In this document: positions 10,900 to 21,704 of the stretch, one piece after another
How the letters are laid out: each line of letters opens with the position of its first letter
Numbering within the stretch: position 1 is the first letter of the stretch
NCBI GenBank assembly: GCA_030180135.1
Contig: CM058236.1
Span: forward strand, 58,865,728 to 58,929,727
DNA from: Orychophragmus violaceus
Taxonomy: Eukaryota > Streptophyta > Magnoliopsida > Brassicales > Brassicaceae
Reading direction: 5' to 3'
DNA: 64,000 nt
Translations under genes and position numbers: made by a program
The notes under the pieces: generated by a model
What the model was told of the DNA's origin: nothing
Database searches by the model: none
What the model saw: only the letters and a program-made list of their open reading frames with translations

Positions 10900-13790
10900 G
10901 TAGTAAGAATCTCTTATGACACATATATAAATATCCTGAAGAGTTCTTATAAGCGGGTCTTGTCCGGTCGTATGTTCCCCAACATACACCTATGTACTGA
11001 CTTTGATGCCGAGCATCTATGACACACTGAGACTTTGTCATAAGTCACGTACCAATCCAGTCTCACACGGTTGTTGGTGTTCCAATTTCAACAACCTTTG
11101 ACTAGGGACAGGATGATATAAAACATCTATCAAATATAGGGTCTCATGATCAAGCTAAATGACTTCGATGACTCAAGATCAAGTCATTTACTTCGATGAC
11201 CTATAAAATGGTTCATATCATTTTGGAACGATTATTTCATCACAGTTAAAATAATCTTGAAATAATAATTTCATTATCAAACAGAACATATCAATAACTA
11301 AATAAAGCCCTTTACTAACTCCCACTGAAATTAAGACTACATCTTAACTTCACTTATCCTACAGCTACAGTCCGTGACTCGTGCTTAGGGCTAAGGAGTG
11401 GCTTCGTTGATAGATTAGCAACGTTCTCATTTGTTGAAACTTGCTGATCTACTTAACATCTCTGTCATTTATCTCAAGGTGTTTGGACCTCTGATGTGCA
11501 GCTAGTCTCATCTATGCTGGGAATCACATCAAGTTCATTGACGAACTCTTCTTTCCAAACAACCTCTTTCGCCGCTTTCCAAGCTGCGACATGTTCAGTT
11601 TAAGTCATGGAGTCAGCAACAGTGCCGTGCACCGCCAAACAAACACAAGATATAACCGGACTGTGACCGGAAATCATCTTTGTCTGTTGGAAACTTGCCT
11701 TTCAGACTCTATCGACTTATAGCACCTTACTTTCTCCGTAAATCAAGAACTTATCCTTAGTATTCCTCAAATACTTTAGGACATACTTTAGGAAACTTGA
11801 TTCTTTGCTGGATTCGACTGGTCTTTATTTGTCTTGCTTAACATTAAAGCAACATCAAACAAGTATGTTTCATGGCATACATGATAGATCCAATTGCCGA
11901 CGCATATGGAATCTCATCCATGCATTTAAGCTCAGCAGTTATCGTAGGATACTGTATCTTGCTTAACTTAATGCCATGTGACATTGGCATAAAACCCTTC
12001 TTGGATTGCTCAAAATGTGTAGGACTTTGTCAATTTTAAGAATCCTGACTTTGTCCTACCAGCTCTTTTGGATCTCTATCTTTAAATCCAAAATCCAAGA
12101 CTTTCGTGGCTATACCCATGTCATTCACAAAACCAACTCCCAAGCCAGTCCTTTACCGACTGCAGCATTGGGACGTTATATCCGAGAATCAGTATGTCAT
12201 CGACATACACTATGAGAAATGCAATATCGCTCCCACTTATCTATTAGTAAACACACAGTTCCGCTTCGTTCCTGTTCAAGTCAAAACCTTGACTACTTCA
12301 ACAGAACGAAGATTCCAACTCCGATATGTTTGCTTCCATCCATGAATGGATCGATGAAGCTAACTTACATAAAATGTAATTTTTCGGAGTCCGGGCTCAC
12401 TTTCGCTTCTTTGAATTTCGCAGATTCATCGCTTTCAATGATCATCAGATCATGCGAACTTTCAATGATTATCAGGTTCAACTAATGACGAGAAATCACT
12501 CTCGGATTAGTAACTGATTCATATCTGCGAACTTCAGGCTCCACAGGTGTAGATTCTACAGAAATCTGTAAATCCTTCCGCTGCTCTCCCTCAATAGGTT
12601 AAGCAGCCTCCTGTATTTCTCGAATTTCTTCGAGTTGTACTTTTACTCCCACTGTTCTTCTTTGAAAGTAATTTCCTTCTTAGAAAACAGAATGGTCGTA
12701 AAAATACCGAGCCTTGGTTTCCCTAAGAAAACTTCGAGTTATGCTTTTACTCCCACTGTTCTTCTTGGAAAATAACTTCCCTTCTTAGAAAACAGATTGG
12801 ACGTAAAAGTAACAAGCCTTAGTTTCTCTAGGTCAACCAGCGAAGTAGCACAAGTACAAATACTCAGTAAAGACAAATTTGGATCGATTCCAATCCACAT
12901 TAACGTGGTGTCTTTCAACCGATATTTGTGGAACTATTTTAGCGTAAACTTAGATATTTTAGAGCGTTATTCTTAAATTATATCATGGAAGATTCGTGTG
13001 ACTCATCTTTAATCATTTCTAATAAGATCTGATTCTTTCTCACAGAAACACCTTCAGGTTTTCAGGAAAAATGAGCTGTGAAACGATTTCACACTCATTA
13101 AGATGATCACACAATCAATGACTTAAGTATTCTCACTCGTGATTTAATCCAGAGTCTTAATACTTTTGTCATTCAGATCCTATACTTCATTCTGGAACTC
13201 TTTTGACCATGTCAAAGAATTCCGACTTGTGTCTCATCAAATGAACACAGTCACACTCACTGAAGTAATCAGTAGAGACAATGAAGTACAGGAGATTTTC
13301 TCTGGCATTACTGCTCATTGGGCCACATACATGAGTATGTTGCAGGTCCAATAAGCCTTTGGGCTTTTCTCTAGCTCGGCTAAGATGGGCCCTTTACCTT
13401 TTGGTCTAGTAAACAGAATTCAAGTCTCATAAGATATTTTATCAAATGAGCCCAAACGTCCATGACTATGGGATTTCTGAATCCGACTTACTCTATGTGA
13501 CCAAGACTTTATGCCAAGAAAAATCAGGTTTAATTCATCAGATTTAAACCAATTCGGTATTTATGTTACATTTAGGCACTCTTTGGTTTAAGATATAAAA
13601 CCCATTCCATGAATAGGGTGCTACAATTAATATTTCATTAAGATCAAAAGAACAAAACTTGTCTTTTATCAAAATGAAAAACATTCAAATTCTTACAAGA
13701 AAATGAAAGACAACTCTGCTTAAAGCAGGTACATTGTAGCAATTACTTAATACAAAACCAAGCCTCAAAGGGATCTATAAGTGAAAAACC
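10900..13790 (-). pseudogene. Decayed Copia pol (RT and RNase H remnants)
   Basis: No open frame survives, but conserved words do on the minus strand. MYVDDILIL, the Copia RT catalytic box, lies around 12185-12225. An RNase H C-terminal word VSTNENVAN lies around 11405-11445. Remnants of the linking region around 11730-11800 match AVKNVLKYLR, which is readable in the sister element. Stops and frameshifts are spread throughout. An integrase was not recognised in the 12600-13700 part. The copy cannot supply its own RT. Confidence 0.7.
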
Positions 13791-14814
13791 CTACGACTGA
13801 GGCAGCATCCCAAGCTCCTTCCAGACATGTAGTTTCACTCGCCCTTCCTTCAACGTTCTACTGTTGCTTAAGCTCTGCATATTATCACAAATATCAGTGC
13901 CACAACCAGTATCCAATACCTTTAAGGTAGAACTTGAAGTAATAACATGAATACCTGAGGAAGTAGTCGCATACATCGACTTTAACTCCTCATCATCTTC
14001 CATGAATTTAATGCAATCTCTCTTCCAATGCCCTGTCTCCTTACAGTAGCAGCACTTACCAACGTAAGAGGTATCTGACTCGGGCTCAGAAGACACACGC
14101 TTGCCATGATTCAAAATCTGGACAACTTTGTCTTCACCCTTGTCAGCATTAGGTTTAGTAAACCTACCCTTCTCATTCATGAGATTGTACATGGTACTCT
14201 TCACGTTTGGCTCAACTGTCTTGAGCATATCATGCAGTTCAGTCAGCGTCTTCGTTAAGCCTTTCTTGATATAGTTCATTTTGAACTTATCATAGCTTGA
14301 CGGCAGTGACTGCAGAATGATTTCAGTTGCCATCTCTTGGCTAACTGGATAATCCAGTTTCCTCAGGTTATCAATGTAACCCATCATTTTACTGACATGA
14401 GGACTTACTGGATGATCATTTGGTAGCTTGCAGCTAGTGAGAGATTTAACCAACTGGTATCTCTCCACTCTTATCTGCTCCTGAAATTTTAATTTCAGGC
14501 TGCTGATCATCTCTATTGGCGACTCCATGTTCTCATATTGCTTCCGCAAGTCTGAGTCCATGGTAGCCAATATCAGACCACGCACATCTACCGCATCATT
14601 ATAATGCTTATTCCAAGCATCATATACTGCATGAGAAGCATTGGACCCGATTCTCACGGGGAGAGCTCTCTCAAGAACATAGTCCTTTCTCTCCTGTCTG
14701 AGGACTAGCCTGTCTCAGGTTCCGCGACCAAGTCAAGAAATTTGATCCGTTCAGCTTGTCCATCCCAAGGATAGACCGGATCGAGAAAGTATTTTGATTG
14801 TTTGTGCTAGTCAT
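13791..14814 (-). pseudogene. Copia element 1 gag with zinc knuckle and protease start
   Basis: The start is inferred at 14814 from the sister copy (MTSTNNQNTF). Compared with that copy there is a 4-bp insertion near 14715, so the open part begins downstream (MRIGSNASHAVYDAWNKHYN). The protein is a UBN2-type Copia gag. It has an intact CX2CX4HX4C zinc knuckle (CYCKETGHWKRDC) and the start of an aspartic protease (VLDTGCGTDIC, active-site DTG). The frame ends at LGMLPQS, 20-30 residues into the region that would precede integrase. Gag packages element RNA into virus-like particles; this one is frameshifted at its N-terminus. Confidence 0.85.
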
Positions 14815-16414
14815 AACTGAAATTTAAGATAAAAGGATTTTAGTTAATATGTTCAATATGATTAATCTCGTATTAAAATTAATATGATTAATCACGCATT
14901 ATATTCAATAACATAAGTTACCCTCAATAGAATATAATGATTCCAAGATCCACATATAACTAAGATCAAAGTGGGCCACTGGCCGTCACCCAACCTTAGC
15001 TTATATCGGTAAGCCCTAAATCGGCTAATTATATCCGTGATATAACTCTTGGTTGTGAATCTGGGCCCGAGGCCCAATCCACTCTGATGTCTCAAGGCCC
15101 GGGACTCCCGATGGCCTAGTCAAGAAAACCAGACTATACAGTCATGTAATCATTAATGTCTGGGACTCCCAATGACATTTATGAATCACAAACTGTCTTA
15201 CCCACGCAAAAAACAGACATCCTCACACTGTAAGGCCATGAATGCAATTGAATGGGCTTTGACAGCTGACATAGCCTGGACAAGACATCCAACGCTTGAT
15301 ATTATTTGAGGTTCGTAGGTTTATTAAAATTCATTCCCAAAATAGAAGATTACTATTTCGGGAAACTTTCTATTTTTGGAAACCTACTATTTTTGGAAAC
15401 TTTCTAAAATTGGAAACTTTCTAAAACCGGAAACTTTCTAACTTTAGAAATTTCTCAAAATCCAAAATCCGCAAATACAGAAACTTCTATTTTAAGAAAC
15501 TTTCTAATTTTAAAAATTTCGGAAATTTCAATTTAAAATCGACTTTATAATTTTATAAAATAAATTTTAAATTAATCTGAAGAAAGACTCAAATAATTGG
15601 CCCAATTGTTTTAACTTCTTGGCCCGAGGCCCAAGAATTGGTCCATGTCCAAGACATGACCCAATTGTCCAATTAATTGACATAACCGGTCTGGTTCATT
15701 AAAACTGGTCTAACCAAGTTTTAATTACTACGATGACCACAATTGTCAACCGGTTATTTACTAAACCGGAATTTCTCAATTTATTTGGTCCAACCAAATC
15801 AAATTAGAAATTCCTGGTTTAGGCACTAAATCCAATATTTCTTTCGACATTGGATTTCTTATCCCGGTTTAACCAGACTTAATAAAATTATTAAATCTGT
15901 TTATTAAACCGAGACGTTTAATTTTAATTAAATTAAACCGAGTCTAAACCCTAACCGCATCGATCGATGCTCTCAGCATCGATCCTGCAACGATCGTTCA
16001 TCGATCCTGCATCGATCGATGCTCTCACGCGTGCACGAACGGTTATCAGGTTTGGCCGAGAGATTCTCGCGAGATCCATGCGATCGTTTGAACGATCCAT
16101 GCGATCGCGGTCAATCTCTCGCGACTGCAACGATCGATCCTTGCATTGCATCGATCGATGCAATGCGATCTCTCGTGGTTGCATCGACCGATCATGCGAT
16201 CGCATCGATAGATGCATCGCGATCACAGCCGATACTTCTTTATGAAAATCGCATTCTTCCAAATCAATATAGCTTGGATTTTTTGCGATTTCAAATGTGT
16301 TTAGGTTTCAATTCCTTGTTGCTTAAGTGATTTCTCTTATCAGTAATTGATTCAAAACACTTCTTAAACAAGAAAACAATCCTAAACTTGAATCTAAACA
16401 AGAAAAACCAGAAC
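14815..16414 (-). other. Long 5' leader of Copia element 1, with GATCG-palindrome block
   Basis: No gene is supported here. The segment 15955-16230 is dense in overlapping palindromes such as GCATCGATCGATGC, TGCAACGATCGATCC and GCGATCGCATCGATAGATGC. The flanks (15130-15950 and 16240-16414) are conserved with the sister element, but this block is replaced by a different GATCG-rich sequence there. Open frames in the block are low-complexity artefacts. Confidence 0.7.
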
Positions 16415-16432
16415 CAATGGCTCTGATACCAC
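16415..16432 (-). promoter_or_regulatory. Primer binding site (initiator tRNA-Met), Copia element 1
   Basis: Minus-strand sequence TGGTATCAGAGCCATTGG, directly after the 5' LTR. TGGTATCAGAGC is complementary to the 3' end of plant initiator tRNA-Met. Confidence 0.9.
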
Positions 16433-17106
16433 TGAAGGATCTTCCGGTGTTAATCCTGATTCAATTCATCAGATTACTTGATCCTAAACATGCCAGATCT
16501 AGGTTCTCTTGATTAGAAACATAAGTAGATCTCACCTTTTACCTGTTTTGCAGCGGAAAGAGAGAACAGGTCAGAGATCAGAGAGCCACCGAGTGATAAC
16601 TCCTCCAGAGGTTCACACACGCACACCAAGCAGGAAGAAAGCTGCTAGACCGAGCTGTGGGAGGTCGCAGGGAGAGAGAGAGTCGCGGCTAGGGCTACTA
16701 ATCGACCTGAACTCGTCTTAAGTTTATATAAAACTTGTTCAGTTCGTTTTGGGCCATTTGGCCCAAATGCCAATTAACTCCGAGGCGTTCGCGCATTGCA
16801 TCGATCGTTGCACCTTATGCATCGATCGATGCACAATGGCTAAACCCTCTTATTCTCTCTAAGTATAGTAAATGCCTAGCACTTTTACCATACTCCTGCT
16901 AAACCGTTCCTACACGATTTCCTGTTAGCTTAGGCGTGTGACCCATATGGGATCATATAATAAAGGCAATAAGTCCAAGACTTATAGATCATGAGCGGAC
17001 TCTAGCAAGCCATCATGACCCCCAGTATTATATGACTTATGTCTGATCTTTGACATACTCTTACTTTCTAGAGACAGTACCGAGATTACTGGACACATTT
17101 CCAACA
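16433..17106 (-). repeat. 5' LTR of Copia element 1
   Basis: 674-bp LTR, collinear and nearly identical with 9824-10497. It is followed by target duplication ACTTT. Confidence 0.93.
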
Positions 17107-18560
17107 ACTTTGAGATAATGAAAGAAAAAATGAAGACGATATTTGCTCAAAGTTTCATCAACTCACCGCAACAGTGACACCCGTCTCACAAAATTAAGAA
17201 TGCAGATCAACCGGACCAGCTGACCTTTTGACCCTTCAACATTTAAATATTACCCAACAAACTTAGACCATTGTTTGACCCAAGAAAAGAAGGTACCTAT
17301 TATGTTCTTATATAATCTCTATGCAAGGAAATTGTACCTTTTACCAAATGGTTGTCATATTTGTCTTGATTTCCAACAAAGTACACATGAGGGCAAGCTC
17401 CAATAAAGAAAGGGTCTCTGCGGTAAAAGGATAACAACATGTACACAAGTGAATCAAAACTAATGGACTCCTAAAAGGATTTTTTTTCCTTTTCAAATTC
17501 TTGAGGGCTTATATCGATAAAGTAAATTTTGCAGGGTGAAAGGTGAATTTTTACCGAGTGTATTAGGTTCCGTATGAGCAAGATGTCTCCACCTCAATGT
17601 TCTTTCAACAAAATCAAGCTTGCTTTCAGCCTCTGAGTACTTGTCAAGGTCATCGATGTTCTGTCCATAAGTTCCAAGAAATCTGCAAAAAATGTCAAAA
17701 CAAATATTTAGAGGTTTAACTCAGACAACGAATTGCAATTACGAGATTGTATCATGCATGTATAGCTGTGTTTTAAATGACGCTAGGCTCACTGAGGCGA
17801 TAAAATGTTGATGATGAGCCTCAAACCAAGGTGCGAAGCCTTGCAAATTCAGTATCAAGAGGTTTTAGCTTAGACAACGAACTGCAGTTAAGAGATTGTA
17901 TCTTGTATTGTAGTGGTAACCATACCTGATATTATCGATATCAAAGGAGTGAGGATTTGTGCATGATCTGAAGGTGTTATAAGGAGCTGATCCAGGGAAA
18001 AAGGCACATGTTCAGAGGCTGAACAATAGAAAAATAACCTATGGATCAGATTTATCATTAAAAAATCGGTTTTTGAGTGTTTATGGGTTTGCAAACCTGC
18101 TGAGGCAATGCAAAGTTAGCTGGATCATTTATGTCTGGCATGATATCTACTGAAACTCTGACATCTATCTAAAAATAGTCCACAAACAACAAAAATTATG
18201 ATTTTTCATCTCAGCAAAACTGACGAGACACATGTGAATCTGATTTAACTAACCTGGTTTAACATGATAACAAGCTCTTTGATGGGCTCATACAGTGTTG
18301 ATTGATCTTTTGAGGCCAAGTTTTATAGTAATCAGACAATAAAGATCATAACCGAGGCAGATAGCTGAAGCTGAAGCTGTATCTTAGAAAATATCAGCAG
18401 GGAAAGTTATCAGTACAGGTCCAGTTATGAGTTTACGGGGAAATTCAACATAGTTTCCAGTTATTACCACATGAACTAACCGTGAGCCTTTTTTACCGGT
18501 TAGAGTGTCATCTGCAGTTAAGACAAAAAGATCAGCCATGATAAATCGCACATCACAGAT

Positions 18561-19611
18561 ACTTGGAAACCACACGCTGAAATGGTTAAGTTACTTACGC
18601 GAGGCAGACCATGATGAGTACATAGTTCTTCTCAGCTATCAAGCCTTTAAGCTTCCTCTTGCACTTTTCAAAAACCTTTTGGTAATCTTAGCTCACTGTT
18701 AAGTAATTCTTCGTCATCTTCGCTAAAGTCTGAGAAACAATGCAAAATTGTATAAGCTTCACAAGAAAATTTAAGAGCATATCAAATCAAATAACATATG
18801 TAATTCAACACAACCCTAATTGGATAACAAGATGGGAGGATTAAACAACAAGAGATACGACACCGGTAAAACGGAGTAGATGAGCAAAATCTGTGACTTA
18901 AAAACAGAACCAGCAGAGGATAATTCACACCTAAACTACATGCGCAGTGAAGATCTACTACGATACAACACAAGAGAGCAAAATCGAAGCAGAAACGAAA
19001 GATCGAAGGCAGAGAAAGCGTTTTGTTTTACCTTTCTTCGAGAGAAGATATAATCTGGGAAAAACAGGATTTAAGAATGAAGGAGACGAAAAGCCATTTT
19101 ACCCCAAACACGTCTTCTCAGTCGTGAAATAGGCTTCAAGTTAGACTTTCCCCTCGTGCTTATCAACGGATTAAGAGCTCCGAGCGGAGGATGTCGTCCC
19201 AGGAACGGCTTGAATGATCGGAAACAGGGGTCTTCGGATCGATCCGATCTGAGAAGATAAACTTTCGATGTTGATTCAATCGTCATAGGGTTTAATCTGA
19301 AAGAAGATTGCGCTTGGTAAAGCAAATAGAATTGGGGACCTTCGTGACAAAATATCGATTTGTTTGTTTCAAGGAATTAAGGGATTTTTTTGTAGAGAGA
19401 CGAAGGAAGACGATAAGTTATGGTCATAATCAAGGAAACTTTTTTTTGTAACAGGAAGAAAACTTATTTACAGCTGGATTCATACGTGGACAAACCTTAT
19501 ATTTTGATTGGGTTTGAGATTTTTTTTAGTAATACAGGTGGCGCTTTCATGTTCTCTCCTGCGGCTGAGGTGGCAAGCTCCTGGAGAGACATCCTGCCAT
19601 TATATATATAA
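18561..19611. other. 5' part of Helitron-like element, upstream of POLD2 exons
   Basis: Read on the minus strand, 19330-19010 resembles a 5' untranslated leader ending at a GTAAAAC donor-like site near 19032. A weak POLD2-like word (NYVLIMVCLA) occurs around 18610-18640. I see no intact exon here. It could be the captured 5' end of the POLD2 gene with its N-terminal coding exons lost. Confidence 0.4.
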
Positions 19612-19795
19612 TTTGATAACCATGACAGTCACTAGTTTCCTCGTTGTTTTGATATTTGAAACGAGATGGACAATTTTTTTTTGTTCCTCTAAAAGAGACG
19701 TAGGATACACGCATTAAAAGATCTTCAGTATGGATATATACTGTGAAGCTTTTGTTATCTAAACTTTAACATTGCACTATTAATAAACATTTTTG

Positions 19796-20044
19796 TTAGT
19801 GAGAACAGAACTTAAGTACAGGAGTTGTTTTGTCTGGTTGACTAATGAACTCCAAAGTGAAAGACTCTCCTAACTTTACGCCATTAGCTTCACAAAACTC
19901 ATTCCAGTCATTTTCCAAACAAACAATTCCATCCCATGACATTAGATATGCGTACGTCTCCATTTTGTTTTCACCCAAAATTGGTATCTTCCCAAGTTTG
20001 TTGATACCATTAGCCTTCAGAAACTGACTAGGAAGAATCTGCAA
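19796..20044 (-). pseudogene. Orphan duplicate of the last REM/B3 exon
   Basis: The 82-codon translation (MQILPSQFLKANGINKLGKI to PVLKFCSH) is identical to the last exon of the REM gene at 48820-49068. It encodes one B3 DNA-binding domain with a proper 3' stop and the upstream splice-acceptor context. Its upstream exons are missing because Tat sequence begins at 20079. Alone it has no promoter or start context, so it is a stranded exon of the segmental duplication. Confidence 0.9.
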
Positions 20045-20078
20045 AATATTTGAACAAACACATACATCTCATTACCAA

Positions 20079-20238
20079 GATAACCGAACTTTTCACAAAC
20101 ATATCAGAATGCGCCTTGTTCGGGAGTTAACGTGCTCGGGTCAGAAAGGTCAAAGTTTCTCTTGAGGGATAACCGACTAGGCTAAATGAATTAGAAAGAG
20201 GACGTTCGATATTAAGTGAAGGGAGAGAGGTGCTCGGT
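20079..20238 (-). repeat. Truncated Tat LTR fragment
   Basis: It matches the first 150 bases or so of the full LTR at 20690, minus the initial T. It stops at TGCTCGGT (20231-20238), where gag sequence takes over. The join lies in bases common to both partners. Confidence 0.88.
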
Positions 20239-20431
20239 TGAGACGGGTCCTGGGAGCGGACTCCTGTTGACTTGCCAATCTTAAATCGTCGATCTGGCCT
20301 TGACATATCGCGTGCGCCGTTGCAAGCTGGTCGAATCGAGCATTATTTCCTTGAGATAGCTCGGAGATCTGCGTCATGAGAGTCTTGAGTAGAGCGGAAG
20401 TGTTTTGCTCGGTTTGACCATCATTCATTTA
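20229..20431 (-). pseudogene. Truncated Tat gag N-terminus
   Basis: Minus-strand frame MNDGQTEQNTSALLKTLMTQ to LASQQESAPRTRLN is nearly the same as the gag start of the middle unit (38414 downwards). After about 60 codons it runs into reversed LTR sequence through the deletion junction. An in-frame TAA stands directly before the ATG, as in the middle unit. This is only a stump of the left unit's gag. Confidence 0.85.
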
Positions 20432-20689
20432 TGTTCGAGGCTGCTCGATGATCGGAGATCGCTGCTCGATGATTGGATATTGCTGCTCGGTTCCTGCCGG
20501 CTGGATGATCGGGTTTGCGACTTGAGAGATGTGTTGAGGCTGAGGCTGGCTCCCTACTTGAGAAGAGCTCGTTCCCGAGGTTGATTTTTCTTTTACGGAA
20601 CGAAATCTTTGGTTGGTTGTGGTCCTGTCAACGTTGATCCTGTCAGTTAGTGAAGAAAAACTTTAAGTCCCCACAGACGGCGCCAATTG
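20432..20689 (-). other. Tat leader and primer binding site, left unit
   Basis: Paralogous to 38415-38676. The primer site, TGGCGCCGTCTGTGGGG on the minus strand, lies about 3-4 nt from the LTR at 20690. The upstream frame seen in the middle unit is broken here: its ATG is changed and a base is lost. Confidence 0.7.
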
Positions 20690-21305
20690 TGATAACCGAA
20701 CTTGTCACAAAGATATCGGAATGCGTCTTGTTCGGGAGTTACCGTGCTCGGGTTAGAAAGGTCAAAGTTTCTCTTGAGGGAGAACCGACTAGGCTTAATG
20801 AATTAGAAAGAGGACGTTCGGTATTAAGTGAAGGGAGAGAGTTGCTCGGTAACGAGCGTGTTGTATTTAAGTGAGAGCCCGAGCTCGTCGAAAGATGAGC
20901 TCGGTTTTTACAATTCGGGAATGCTTAATTCTAGAGAGAGAAAGTAGTAAGAGGTGCACAAATCCCAAAAAATTACATTAATGTACAGTGACGACTCCTA
21001 TTTATAGTAAAATACGGTCGTACTTTCTACAGGCCATTGACTGCTTTGTCGAGCTCGTGCGGATGGGCCGTACTCGATGACGAGGTGGGCCGAGCCGTAC
21101 ATTCTTTTGGCTGTTAGTGGAGCCAAGTTGACTTGCATTTGTGGGCCGAGCCGAGCTGAGCCGATATCAATGGGCTCGGTTTTTACATGTGCGTTTGGGC
21201 TTCTAGCTTGTTGGGCCTAGTTTGCTTATTTTGGGCCGACCTCTATATACAGCGAACATGTATTGGGCCTTCTAAGTAGATGGGGTGCTAAACCCATATA
21301 TAACA
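20690..21305 (-). repeat. Tat LTR 1 (616 bp)
   Basis: Begins TGATAACCGAAC and ends ATATATAACA (TG...CA). It is the same length as the LTR at 38677-39292, with scattered substitutions (for example at about 20740-20755). It serves as 3' LTR of the middle unit and 5' LTR of the left unit. Confidence 0.92.
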
Positions 21306-21325
21306 GTAAGCCCCCCCCCCCAGTT
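21306..21325 (-). promoter_or_regulatory. Polypurine tract of Tat element
   Basis: A run of C on the plus strand (21311-21321) reads on the minus strand as CTGGGGGGGGGG then CTTAC directly before the LTR. This is typical of the plus-strand primer of Tat elements. The matching site of the right unit is at 39293-39313. Confidence 0.75.
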
Positions 21326-21587
21326 CGTCGGTCTTCGTAGTACTTCGAGGTCGGCGGATTTGTAAGTTCTTTAGTTGGTTTAATATCTGTTTGGTGTAGA
21401 TTAGGTCGACTTGTTTTCCATCTGCTCGCTTTCGTCGTTTACTCGAGAATCTCTATAGTTTTCTTGGGAAACTGCGGGAAAATGGAGAGTCGCCTTGGGG
21501 TAATAATGATGATGCCTATAACTGTCGAAGATGAAGGGTCGCGTAGGTGTCATCATTGCGCTTGTCTCGATAACTTCCCGTTTTTCT

Positions 21588-21594
21588 TATAAAA
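21588..21594 (+). promoter_or_regulatory. TATA box of the antisense gene in the Tat element
   Basis: TATAAAA, preceded by a T-run and followed about 30 bp later by CT-rich leader sequence and an ATG at 21705. It is conserved in the right unit (about 39576-39582). It gives the plus-strand gene a promoter of its own, independent of the LTR. Confidence 0.6.
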
Positions 21595-21704
21595 GCCCTG
21601 CTTCGCTCTCGCCTTCATTTCATTTCTCTTCTTCCGCATGTATTTCGCTCTCCCTTCTCTCTAGATTTTACTTTCTCTCTCTAGCTCTTGTTGTTGTATT
21701 AGTT

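Larger units (their letters stand above)
9824..17106 (-). mobile_element. Copia-family LTR retrotransposon 1 (non-autonomous), inside POLD2 intron
   Basis: Element of 7,283 bp with two 674-bp LTRs (9824-10497, 16433-17106) that begin TG and end CA, flanked by the 5-bp duplication ACTTT (9819-9823, 17107-17111). On the minus strand the order is 5' LTR, a primer site complementary to initiator tRNA-Met, a 1.6-kb leader, gag plus protease (13791-14814), a decayed pol region, a purine tract and the 3' LTR. The LTRs look almost identical, so the insertion is recent although pol is full of stops. The same family is present at 29569-36893. Confidence 0.93.
9746..18560 (-). pseudogene. POLD2: DNA polymerase delta small subunit (POLD2-like) pseudogene, split by Copia
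   Basis: Minus-strand exons recognisable as the C-terminal half of POLD2: HVVITGNYVEFPRKL (about 18460), STLYEPIKELVIMLNQ (about 18300), VDIMPDINDPANFALPQQ (about 18130), CLFPGSAPYNTFRSCTNPHS (about 17980), FLGTYGQNIDDLDKYSEAES (17555-17690), PHVYFVGNQDKYDNHLVK (17338-17430), the exon ending at 17167, and the last exon VNLRNRECH ending at about 9746. POLD2 is the accessory B subunit of the replicative polymerase. Introns keep GT/AG sites. The last intron (9797-17166) contains the Copia insertion 9824-17106. Lesions: a 1-base loss near 17190 and another near 17435 shift the frame, and the N-terminal half is absent. Probably a Helitron-captured fragment. Confidence 0.85.
8072..19611 (-). mobile_element. 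Helitron-like element carrying MGD and POLD2 gene fragments (nested Copia inside)
   Basis: Copy 2 reads GACACA-TTTGATAAC uninterrupted at 48631-48643. In copy 1 the same A and T are separated by 8072-19611. Removing the later Copia insertion and its 5-bp repeat leaves about 4.25 kb. There is no target-site duplication and the insertion lies between A and T, as for Helitrons. Read on the minus strand, the 3' end has a GC hairpin (CCCGCG...CGCGGG) 11 nt before the terminus. The termini (TTATATATATAATGG at the 5' end, ATTCCGAG at the 3' end) deviate from the usual TC...CTRR. Both captured gene fragments lie on this same strand. No Rep/helicase is present, so it would be non-autonomous. Confidence 0.65.
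3633..20078. repeat. Segmental duplication, copy 1 (paralogous to 41330-49102)
   Basis: Sequence from 3633 (ATTTTGTATCCAATG) collinearly matches copy 2 from 41330, with few substitutions. The match runs to 20078 in copy 1 and 49102 in copy 2. Copy 1 carries two insertions absent from copy 2: 4897-6770 and 8072-19611. It lacks the Copia element found at 42761-47551 in copy 2. A small indel (about 45 bp) near 7625-7670 also separates them. The right-hand end contains the last exon of a REM gene. Copy 1 is cut by Tat LTR sequence at 20079; copy 2 continues into the intact REM gene. Confidence 0.9.

Noticed and set aside
15955..16245. Repeated palindromes resembling a CRISPR-like array and long ORFs on both strands
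   Set aside because: The units are irregular in spacing, lie in a plant Copia leader, and are simple GATCG words; the ORFs follow from composition (Arg/Ser/Asp repeats).
16415..16432. tRNA-like sequence beside the LTR
   Set aside because: Only the short complement of the initiator tRNA-Met 3' end is present; it is a primer site, not a tRNA gene.
9824..17106. The Copia insertion as the cause of POLD2 inactivation
   Set aside because: It lies in an intron, and the POLD2 fragment already has frameshifts and lacks its N-terminal half.
21531..21704. Upstream in-frame ATG of the Tat antisense gene
   Set aside because: It lies before the TATA box at 21588; the ATG at 21705 fits the promoter position better.
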